Below the pieces are notes generated by a model. That model did no database searches, was not told the DNA's origin, and saw only the letters and a program-made list of their open reading frames with translations. A DNA stretch of 10,147 nucleotides, taken from Bdellovibrionales bacterium (GTDB taxonomy: Bacteria > Bdellovibrionota > JAFGOL01). Shown here in pieces: positions 1 to 6,125 of the stretch. The translations under genes were made by a program, and so were the position numbers. Position 1 is the first letter of the stretch. Each line of letters starts with the position of its first letter. Where the stretch lies: assembly GCA_022710165.1 (NCBI GenBank), contig JAKLHL010000045.1, positions 1 through 10,147 on the forward strand. The letters run 5' to 3'.

Positions 1-2
1 AC

Positions 3-1508
3 CTTGAAGACCTAAGGTATCTGCTCACAAAAGCGACTCACAAGGAATGGGTAAATAGATTAAATGAAAGCAATGGACGTCTAACTAAAGAGCTTAGTGA
101 TGCTGTGGCTGACAAAGAAACTTTTAGGATATTCAAGAACAACTTTGCCGGTGATAACTATGGCCTGACCTACGGGCTTTTCTATATGGACTTTGAGAAC
201 GCCTCTAGTGCCACCAACTATCATTTAAAGGATGAATATTATCAAAGATTAAAACACATGGTACTTAAAGGACGTGTAAGCGCCAACCTTGTCGGAGTGA
301 ATAATGCTGAGCTTCTTTATAGAATAATAAGGAACATAAGGAAAAAGAGGATAAGTATCTCCGCTTTGGACCTTGGTACTGTGTGGACCAGTTGCCGTAC
401 CGAGCAGCTTTTTGAGCTTTTAAGCAAGATCAGGCAAAAAGACCCCTTGCTTATACTTAGCTACTATAATGAAGGCGTGCAAGAGCAGTTGGCGTTCACT
501 TTTGGATATTTCCTCAAACACATGGACAAGAAAAAGTCCCTTAACGAAGTAATGGACCTTGAAAGACTTAATGCTGGTGAAAAGATAAACCCAGACATAT
601 TCAGTCCGCGCCAGGAAGAGATGTCACTTAGCGATATGCGTTTTTTATCTACGCTGGAACACAAGCGCGCGCTGTTGTTCGCACAAAGGGTCTACCCTTC
701 TGTAGGTAAGAAAAAATTAGAACAGCTTTCTTTTGAACTTGGAGTAGCGCCCACCACTCTTTCAAGGTGGGAAAAAGAGCTTAGAGAGGATTATAAGAAT
801 TATCTGGAGACAGGCACACTGCCTAACAAATATCTGCTCGTCAATCCTGAGAGGCTGAATGACTTTTCGTTCAATGAACTTAAGTCACCTGAAGATAAGT
901 ATATAATGGCGTTCAGGATAGCTAACAAAGAACCAGCGACCTTGAAAGAGCTGGAGAGAAAATTGAACATCCCCTCAATGACCATCTCAAGAAAGGAGCT
1001 TAAGATAAAAAGAAAACTTGATGATTATCTTTCACAGCCCAAGTTATTGTATGAGAAGAAAAAACTAGTAGAGTCACTGCAGAGTTACTGCGACGCCCTT
1101 GATGTTGATGATATGGATGTTTTGTCTGACAAGTTCGTTAAGAAGGTCTTGTTGGAAGGTGCGGGCCCAGACCAAAGGTTCATGATATTCGGCGAGGAAG
1201 ATGGGCTTAGGCGGACCTACGGGCTTTATGATCATTGGATGGAAAACCCGAACAGTGGCGATAATTTTGCCTACATAGTCCTTATGGGTGTGCTCCTTTT
1301 TGAGAAAGAAGATGAACTTAGCAGGACCGAATGTGTCTTAATAAGACAGGGATGCAATTTAGTCCTAGGAGATGCCTTGACCCCTGTCATAGAGGAAAGA
1401 TTGGATAGAACGGCCAGGAGATATTTGACCCCTTTTAATAAGATCGATCAAAGGATGGAGCTTTTCGTTAAAAGGATGTATATGGACGGTGTACTCATAA
1501 AATTATGA
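3..1508 (+). CDS. Sigma-factor-like helix-turn-helix protein with a shared C-terminal domain (5' end outside window)
   Basis: The frame is open to the left edge with no stop, so the GTG at 105 is an internal valine codon and the real start lies upstream. About 501 residues are visible. Numbering from that GTG, residues 203-227 look like a helix-turn-helix (LSFELGVAPTTLSRW) and residues 278-305 look like a second one (LKELERKLNIPSMTISRKEL). The spacing and the lead-in SPEDKYIMAF resemble sigma-70 regions 3 and 4, RpoH style, but I see no convincing region 2. It may therefore be a degenerate sigma factor or another DNA-binding regulator. Residues 323-467 are the domain that also ends the next two genes. 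Residues 7-40 (RIF...TYGLFYMDFEN) look like a diverged second copy. No signal peptide or membrane segment is visible, although the N-terminus is missing. Its stop overlaps the next start (ATGA), implying translational coupling. The product class is inference; the ORF is certain. Confidence 0.85.
   Translation, partial: LEDLRYLLTKATHKEWVNRLNESNGRLTKELSDAVADKETFRIFKNNFAGDNYGLTYGLFYMDFENASSATNYHLKDEYYQRLKHMVLKGRVSANLVGVNNAELLYRIIRNIRKKRISISALDLGTVWTSCRTEQLFELLSKIRQKDPLLILSYYNEGVQEQLAFTFGYFLKHMDKKKSLNEVMDLERLNAGEKINPDIFSPRQEEMSLSDMRFLSTLEHKRALLFAQRVYPSVGKKKLEQLSFELGVAPTTLSRWEKELREDYKNYLETGTLPNKYLLVNPERLNDFSFNELKSPEDKYIMAFRIANKEPATLKELERKLNIPSMTISRKELKIKRKLDDYLSQPKLLYEKKKLVESLQSYCDALDVDDMDVLSDKFVKKVLLEGAGPDQRFMIFGEEDGLRRTYGLYDHWMENPNSGDNFAYIVLMGVLLFEKEDELSRTECVLIRQGCNLVLGDALTPVIEERLDRTARRYLTPFNKIDQRMELFVKRMYMDGVLIKL
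1071..1505 (+). other. Shared C-terminal domain, copy 1
   Basis: This is residues 323-467 of the sigma-like protein, counted from 105. Key positions are LSDKFVKKVLLEG, IFGEEDGL, TYGLYDHWMENPNSGDNF, LMGVLLF, IRQGCNLVLG and the C-terminal VLIKL. The same series of motifs, in the same order and spacing, closes the next two genes. I do not recognise the family. Pattern and hydrophobicity suggest a mostly helical globular domain with an invariant central G-D-N. Confidence 0.8.
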
Positions 1509-2740
1509 ATATGAAGAAACTGCTGATCTTAGTGTTCTTTATGATGATATGTGCAGATGCTTTTGCACAGCGTAAGCCCCGCGTACCTTACACCGATGAA
1601 TATGATGATTGGAGTGTTTCTGACAAATGGTATTTGAAGCACGAAATATACGGGAACATGACATGGAAAGAGATAGCCTATGCTGTAGGCTTTTTAAAAG
1701 AAAAGGTCGCGATAAGCCCAAGGGCAAAACTCCAGGCTTTTCTTCTCAGGAATGATCTTAACGGGGTAAAATTAAAAGGTGTATCTTTTGACCAGCTGCA
1801 TGTCGGTGACGACGGCCCGGTTGACCCGGACAGTTTCTTGTATGATTACAGCGAGCGTGTAAGCAGTCTAGGCTCAGAAAAATTCATATCTTTCCTTAAG
1901 GCCTTCATAGCCAGGGCGAAGATAGATAAAGGCGTGGTTAAACACGTTATATTTGGTGACGGTGACATCCTGATAGCCGACGTTAAAGTCCCTCACGGCG
2001 TAATGCTGAACGGGCCTGATTTTGAAGTGGCCTCGTACGGTACCATTACTTTCAGGCTAAGGCATCCAGACCAAGACGGAAAATACATTAAGGTTGACAG
2101 CGATAATAAAGCAGAGTTTGACCACGAGGCATATGTAATAGAGGTCTTTGAGGAGACTTGGAGGGATGTGGTCGGAGAGGAATACGCTGACTATGTTGCT
2201 TACTCGGTAGAGAATCCAAAGACCGATCTTTTTGATGTTGATCCGGTCCAGCAAGAGCAAAGTATGATAAAGCTGGAAAAGAGGTTCCTTGTCATAGACG
2301 GTAACCGTTATTGCAAGATCCCTTTTGGACAAGAGATAGAGGATATGGAGCTTTTGTCTGATAAGCTCATAGAAAAACTGCTGCAAGAAGGGTTTAGTTA
2401 CGAAGTAAAGGAGATACTCTTTGGAGAGGAAAGATCTACCGGCGGCATGAGCTATAGTCTCTATGAATACTGGATGGATAATCTTGATAAGGGCGACAAC
2501 GCTAACTACTTACTGTTAACCGGGGCATTGTTCTATAATGAGGGCAACCTCCTCGAAAGGAATACGACAGAAAGGATAAGAGCGGCTTACAAGACCGTTC
2601 TTGGTATGGATTTTGGACTAAGCCCCGAGTCTAAGATAAAGGAGCTTGTTAATAAATATCCTTCACAGGTAATTAACGTATCCCAAAAGTTCGATCTATC
2701 TGTTAAAAGTATATATGGAAAGAGTGAGATAAAACTATGA
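1505..2740 (+). CDS. Exported protein of unknown function with the shared C-terminal domain
   Basis: I do not recognise this 411-residue protein as a named family. The N-terminus (MNMKKLLILVFFMMICADAFA) is a typical Sec signal peptide with a likely signal peptidase I site after AFA, before QRKP, so the mature protein should lie in the periplasm or outside. Residues 30-265 are a mixed, fairly acidic region without recognisable motifs; 140-190 look beta-rich. Residues 267-411 are the shared domain, here the most divergent copy (SLYEYWMDNLDKGDN), ending in IKL like the preceding gene. The ATG at 1505 overlaps the upstream TGA. A second ATG at 1511 would also give a good signal peptide. No strong Shine-Dalgarno is visible, which fits coupling to the upstream gene. 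Its stop overlaps the next start in the same way. Confidence 0.88.
   Translation: MNMKKLLILVFFMMICADAFAQRKPRVPYTDEYDDWSVSDKWYLKHEIYGNMTWKEIAYAVGFLKEKVAISPRAKLQAFLLRNDLNGVKLKGVSFDQLHVGDDGPVDPDSFLYDYSERVSSLGSEKFISFLKAFIARAKIDKGVVKHVIFGDGDILIADVKVPHGVMLNGPDFEVASYGTITFRLRHPDQDGKYIKVDSDNKAEFDHEAYVIEVFEETWRDVVGEEYADYVAYSVENPKTDLFDVDPVQQEQSMIKLEKRFLVIDGNRYCKIPFGQEIEDMELLSDKLIEKLLQEGFSYEVKEILFGEERSTGGMSYSLYEYWMDNLDKGDNANYLLLTGALFYNEGNLLERNTTERIRAAYKTVLGMDFGLSPESKIKELVNKYPSQVINVSQKFDLSVKSIYGKSEIKL
2303..2737 (+). other. Shared C-terminal domain, copy 2
   Basis: This is residues 267-411 of the second protein, the most divergent copy. LLSDKLIEKLLQEG, ILFGEER, SLYEYWMDNLDKGDN, LLTGALFY, IRAAYKTVLG and the terminal EIKL align one for one with the neighbours. 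Tyr, Trp-Met and Gly-Asp-Asn of the core are kept, while the NPNS stretch is NLDK here. Confidence 0.75.
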
Positions 2741-4281
2741 AGACCAGAACGCTTCTATTGGCTCTTACGCTTTTTGTTTTTTCCACGGGCCTTTATGCCC
2801 AGACCGATCAGGACAAGAAGGACCTTCTCAACATAGCCGAAAGAGGCTGTACTGGGGCTCATGTTGTCCGAATGAAGGGATTGTTGGAAAAATATCCTGA
2901 ATTGATATCCCTTACTGACAGCGATGGTAATAGCCTTCTGCTCATAGCCGCAAAGTACGGGAACCTCACTGTCTTTAACTATCTTGAACAGGACCTTGGC
3001 TTTGATCCATACTCTGTAAATCCAAAAGGTATGAACGCCCTTTCAGTTCACATCTATGAAACACGCATTAGTGTTCTTATGCCGTTCATTAACTGGCTGC
3101 TTAATCATTATGACGTGTTAAGATTAGTTAACACTCCAGATAACGACGGTGTTTATCCAATAATGCATGCAGCAGACAAAAAATATCTATACCTTATAAA
3201 AGAGCTTCACGAGAAGTACGGAGCAAAGCTGGACGTTTCCGACAAAAAAGGCGTTACACTTGCAATGAGGCTGGCTGGACTTGGTGATACGACCAGCGTT
3301 AGGTATCTAAAAGACAGGGGTGTTAAGTTCAGCGCCGTAGATGACAACGGTAATAATGCAGCCTGGTATGCAAGGGCAATGGGTTTAAGGTTCCAGCTTG
3401 CATGGGAAATAGAGGACTACATAGCCAAAGAAGGGGAGATCATAAGGCTGAACGGTCTGGACCTTGAAAAGACCAGGGTGTCCATGATGTTAAGGAAACT
3501 GGTCCGCAACGGTGATGTCACCATGCTTAAGGATTTTGTTCTTGGGCTTAGGAGCGATAACAATCCTTTGAAAGGGATGGCTTGGACCAACCTAAAGTAT
3601 GATAACGGCGAGAGCTTGTTGCACATCGCCACTGAATCAGGTCATACAGATATGGTCGAGTATCTTTATAGTGTCGATCCGACCTTGTTAGTTACAAAGG
3701 ATGATAACGATAAGACCCCTATGGACAGAGTTGACATAACCACGAATAAGGAGGTCTTTGAATTCTTAAGGGACCCTTTTAGCGGCGTAAAGAAAAAAAT
3801 AATGGCTATGGACATAAGCCAGGACAAGAAAGACCTTATATTTGCCCTTCAAAAGTACGGCAATACTCTACCGACGACCGACTTTGACATGCTTTCAAAG
3901 TCTTTTATAGCCAAGATACTCATAGACGGTATGGATGAAGAGGCTGACCGTCTTTTGTTCGGACAGGACGAGGGGCTCTTTGAGACCTATGGCCTTTATG
4001 ACTATTGGATGGAGAACCCGAACAGCGGTGATAACTATCAATACATTCTAATGATCGGCGCGTTGGTCTCCAGCAATAAAAAAGAGCTTAGAAGGATAAG
4101 TGCTAGTTCTATCAGGAAAGGTTATAGGCTGGTGCTTGGCAAACAATATGAAGATGCTGTAAGGAATAGCTCCAGGTTAAGCAAGGCAGTTGAAACTTAT
4201 GACATGTTAATACCTGGACTCCCTAAGATGATAAATGCTGTTATTATAGGTATTTATGATAAACCGATCAAGATCAGGTAG
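2737..4281 (+). CDS. Exported ankyrin-repeat protein with the shared C-terminal domain
   Basis: This 514-residue protein begins with a Sec signal peptide (MKTRTLLLALTLFVFSTGLYA, likely cleaved before QTDQ). Residues 62-345 form about seven ankyrin-type helical repeats. The clearest are DSDGNSLLLIAAKYGNL (62-78), SDKKGVTLAMRLAGLGD (168-184) and DNGESLLHIATESGHTDMV (289-307). Ankyrin repeats usually bind other proteins; the partner is unknown. Residues 368-514 are the shared C-terminal domain and closely match the first gene (TYGLYDYWMENPNSGDNY at 417-434). The ATG at 2737 overlaps the upstream TGA in an ATGA arrangement, with only a weak GAG-type Shine-Dalgarno near 2726. A promoter for a different gene set begins 12 bases after its stop, so it is probably the last gene of its unit. 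No rho-independent terminator is visible after it. Confidence 0.9.
   Translation: MKTRTLLLALTLFVFSTGLYAQTDQDKKDLLNIAERGCTGAHVVRMKGLLEKYPELISLTDSDGNSLLLIAAKYGNLTVFNYLEQDLGFDPYSVNPKGMNALSVHIYETRISVLMPFINWLLNHYDVLRLVNTPDNDGVYPIMHAADKKYLYLIKELHEKYGAKLDVSDKKGVTLAMRLAGLGDTTSVRYLKDRGVKFSAVDDNGNNAAWYARAMGLRFQLAWEIEDYIAKEGEIIRLNGLDLEKTRVSMMLRKLVRNGDVTMLKDFVLGLRSDNNPLKGMAWTNLKYDNGESLLHIATESGHTDMVEYLYSVDPTLLVTKDDNDKTPMDRVDITTNKEVFEFLRDPFSGVKKKIMAMDISQDKKDLIFALQKYGNTLPTTDFDMLSKSFIAKILIDGMDEEADRLLFGQDEGLFETYGLYDYWMENPNSGDNYQYILMIGALVSSNKKELRRISASSIRKGYRLVLGKQYEDAVRNSSRLSKAVETYDMLIPGLPKMINAVIIGIYDKPIKIR
2920..3771 (+). repeat. Ankyrin-type repeat array
   Basis: Residues 62-345 of the exported ankyrin protein hold about seven helix-turn-helix repeats of roughly 33 residues. 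Most open with a D-x-x-G-x-(S/T/P)-x-(L/A) pattern: DSDGNSLL, NPKGMNAL, DNDGVYPI, SDKKGVTL, DDNGNNAA, YDNGESLL and DDNDKTPM. A less regular stretch lies at about 230-287. Several repeats are degenerate, so the exact count is uncertain. Confidence 0.75.
3838..4278 (+). other. Shared C-terminal domain, copy 3
   Basis: This is residues 368-514 of the ankyrin protein. MLSKSFIAKILIDG, LLFGQDEGL, TYGLYDYWMENPNSGDNY, LMIGALV, IRKGYRLVLG and the terminal PIKIR match copy 1 closely. Over the 18-residue core it differs from copy 1 at two positions (His/Tyr and Phe/Tyr). Confidence 0.8.
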
Positions 4282-4292
4282 CTTTAAAAGAC

Positions 4293-4321
4293 TTGACAAA
4301 AAAGTTTTATTTTGTTATAAT
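4293..4321 (+). promoter_or_regulatory. Consensus sigma-70-type promoter P1 of the lipoprotein operon
   Basis: TTGACA at 4293-4298 and TATAAT at 4316-4321 are separated by exactly 17 bases. All twelve positions match the housekeeping consensus, with A/T-rich sequence between and downstream. The expected transcription start is near 4328, giving a leader of about 59 bases before the ATG at 4387. It lies between the ankyrin gene and the first lipoprotein gene, so it separates the two gene blocks. Confidence 0.85.
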
Positions 4322-4357
4322 GTAAAAGCTTATAAATGTGAGAGAATTATATCAGTT

Positions 4358-4366
4358 TGGTATAAT
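4358..4366 (+). promoter_or_regulatory. Possible extended -10 promoter P2
   Basis: TGGTATAAT is a perfect extended -10 element (TG, one base, TATAAT). No good -35 lies 16-18 bases upstream, which extended -10 promoters can tolerate. The start would fall near 4373, leaving only a few bases before the Shine-Dalgarno at 4377. It could be a second start or a chance A/T-rich match. Confidence 0.4.
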
Positions 4367-4376
4367 GGGTTCTAAC

Positions 4377-4389
4377 GGAGGTACGTATG
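4377..4389 (+). promoter_or_regulatory. Strong ribosome binding site of the first lipoprotein gene
   Basis: GGAGG at 4377-4381 sits five bases before the ATG at 4387. The 13-base string GGAGGTACGTATG recurs exactly at the next gene (6113-6125). Confidence 0.85.
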
Positions 4390-6099
4390 TTCAAAAAGAT
4401 CAGAAAGCCCATTTTTCTTATAATCCCAATAGTAATATCTTTGGTACTAAGTTCGTGCTCTATGTTCGGTACTGGAAGTAAAAGAGGGAAGGCCCTTGAC
4501 GACGGGACTGGAGGAGATGCGGCTTCATATACAAGCTGTGATCAGGTAACAGAGCTTGGTTCAAGCTGTACCTGCAGTGATGACACAGGTTCTGTAGTTA
4601 TAAATTGTACTTCATGCTCTGATATGGATTATGATGGCGTGGATACTTGCTGTGAACTTAACGGTTCTTCAGGTTTTGCAGAAATAATAGCCTGTGTTGA
4701 CGAGGACGACCCTACTACTCCAACAACTGTTGCGACCCCTGTGATAAGTCCTAGCGGCGGTGTTTATACTACACCAAAGACGATAACCATGACTACCTCA
4801 ACAGCGGGGGCTGTTATACATTATACAAAATCACTGACTTCTGCAGAACCAGCAACACCGACTTGCAGTTCGCTAGTTTATGGTGGTTCTCTAGACGTAA
4901 CGGTCAATACAAAGTTCAGAGCAAGAGCTTGTCTTGGTGCCTATTCATCGGCTCCAAGTTCTACCGTTGCGTATACGATAGATCTTCCTAATACAAAGTT
5001 TGTGCATGAGGGTCCTTCAATATGGGGCACTATGGCTGGGTTTTATACTATTGGTAGCGAGTATGCAGCTGTAGCCGGTATATTTGATTCAGATAACAAG
5101 GCAGACATCTTTGTGGCAGAGAATCCCATATCCTTAGACGAGGCAAGAGGGCTTGTTTCAACTGGAACGACTTTTAATGTGATAACTAACGCTGGGGTTG
5201 GCTACGCAAGCCTTGTAATGTCCTCAAGCAACTTTTTTACTCCTTTTGTAAGAGGTGATTTTAACAACGACGGACTTGATGATGTGGCCCTTGTCGGTAG
5301 AAGATCAGGCTGTCCTGCCGTCCTTGTAAAGAGTATGACAGGCTCTGTCCCTTGGCCTAATTTTTCACTTGTCTATGAGACATCGTCTTGCGTAGGCGCA
5401 CAATATATAACGGATATAATGAATCAATATTGTCTTGGAGGTGTTGCCGGTGATTTTAACGGTGACAGCAAGGACGATATAGTTATCTTTAGCAAGGACA
5501 TGGCTACATCCAATACCGATCTACATCTTATGGCCTCAATAGGGACCGATTTTTCTGATGCTGTTCAAAAGAATACCTGGCCTAACACACCTGATACGAT
5601 GAGCTCAAGTTATGGTGGCAGTTATAGCTCAGTGTTCTCTGATCCTCTTGCAGGTGATTTTAACAGCGATGGTAAACTTGATATAGCACGCTTCTATAGA
5701 GGCGGGACTGGTTCGGCAGCAGGTGCTTACAAGATCCTGGTATTCATAAATAGTGGAAGCGGCAATTTTACAGTAAATACCTCTGGTCTTTTCTCTGGTG
5801 TATTCAGCAACGCCAGTGATGTTGGCCAGAACAAACGAATAGTAGTCGGGGACTTTACGGGTGATGGAAAGCCAGATCTTGCCGGTGTTTTCAACTCTTC
5901 ACCTTTTATAAGGGTTTGGGTGAACACAGGCACAGGATTTAACTACCAGACCGGCTGGTGGAGCTCTACTGATACTGCTCCTGCTCTTTGTTATACAATA
6001 GTAGCAGATGATTTTGACGGTGATACTGCCGATGATATAGCTTGTCTTGACAAGAACGGATCGAATACAGATATGCATGTTTGGTTGTCCAGGCCGTAA
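4387..6099 (+). CDS. FG-GAP/VCBS beta-propeller lipoprotein with eight-Cys and CHB_HEX modules
   Basis: This is a 570-residue predicted surface or periplasmic lipoprotein. The lipobox is LSSC with the lipidated Cys at 24, followed by a short SMFGTGSKRG linker. Residues 51-103 are a compact eight-cysteine module (51, 61, 63, 74, 77, 88, 89, 103). Residues 117-198 are a chitobiase C-terminal-type beta domain (PVISPSGGVY...VIHYT...FRARAC) with a Cys pair at 160/182. From 229 to 555 come six FG-GAP/VCBS calcium-binding motifs, e.g. VRGDFNNDGLDDVALVG (288), VAGDFNGDSKDDIVIFS (353) and VVGDFTGDGKPDLAGVF (486). Such repeats build integrin-type propellers, usually involved in binding or adhesion; no catalytic motif is visible. 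It is the first gene after promoters P1 and P2, has a strong ribosome site, and ends 23 bases before the next lipoprotein gene. The ligand is unknown. Confidence 0.92.
   Translation: MFKKIRKPIFLIIPIVISLVLSSCSMFGTGSKRGKALDDGTGGDAASYTSCDQVTELGSSCTCSDDTGSVVINCTSCSDMDYDGVDTCCELNGSSGFAEIIACVDEDDPTTPTTVATPVISPSGGVYTTPKTITMTTSTAGAVIHYTKSLTSAEPATPTCSSLVYGGSLDVTVNTKFRARACLGAYSSAPSSTVAYTIDLPNTKFVHEGPSIWGTMAGFYTIGSEYAAVAGIFDSDNKADIFVAENPISLDEARGLVSTGTTFNVITNAGVGYASLVMSSSNFFTPFVRGDFNNDGLDDVALVGRRSGCPAVLVKSMTGSVPWPNFSLVYETSSCVGAQYITDIMNQYCLGGVAGDFNGDSKDDIVIFSKDMATSNTDLHLMASIGTDFSDAVQKNTWPNTPDTMSSSYGGSYSSVFSDPLAGDFNSDGKLDIARFYRGGTGSAAGAYKILVFINSGSGNFTVNTSGLFSGVFSNASDVGQNKRIVVGDFTGDGKPDLAGVFNSSPFIRVWVNTGTGFNYQTGWWSSTDTAPALCYTIVADDFDGDTADDIACLDKNGSNTDMHVWLSRP
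4537..4695 (+). other. Eight-cysteine module, copy in first lipoprotein
   Basis: Cys spacing is C-x9-C-x-C-x10-C-x2-C-x10-CC-x13-C (residues 51-103), including SCTCSDDTGSVVINCTSCSDM. The last lipoprotein gene has C-x9-C-x-C-x10-C-x2-C-x9-C-x-C-x6-C in the same place. Four disulfides are plausible. I do not recognise the family. Confidence 0.7.
5071..6051 (+). repeat. Six FG-GAP/VCBS propeller motifs
   Basis: Motifs start at residues 229, 288, 353, 421, 486 and 539 of the lipoprotein, 53 to 68 residues apart. The consensus is (V/L)xGDFxxDxxxD(I/V/L). The first (GIFDSDNKADIF) and last (DDFDGDTADDIA) are the most degenerate. Asp/Asn positions in DxNxDG and DxDG loops are those that bind calcium in this family. 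A seventh blade could be closed by the flanking residues 203-228 and 556-570. Confidence 0.85.
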
Positions 6100-6112
6100 G
6101 GCTTGTATATAT

Positions 6113-6125
6113 GGAGGTACGTATG
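6113..6125 (+). promoter_or_regulatory. Ribosome binding site that fixes the start of the Cys-rich lipoprotein
   Basis: GGAGG at 6113-6117 lies five bases before ATG 6123. It makes that codon the start rather than the in-frame TTG at 6081, which overlaps the previous gene. The string is identical to the one at 4377. Confidence 0.88.

Noticed and set aside
105..107. GTG as start of the first gene
   Set aside because: The frame continues open to the left edge with sensible coding sequence (LTKATHKEWVNRLNES) and no ribosome site before 105, so the gene starts outside the window.
2057..2386. 109-codon open frame on the minus strand
   Set aside because: It lies wholly inside the second gene, has no ribosome site or recognisable domain, and the plus-strand protein has a signal peptide and the conserved domain.
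4280..4330. AGCTTT...AAAGCT as a terminator after the ankyrin gene
   Set aside because: Only six base pairs with a loop of nearly 40 bases that contains the promoter; no G/C-rich stem or U-run follows.
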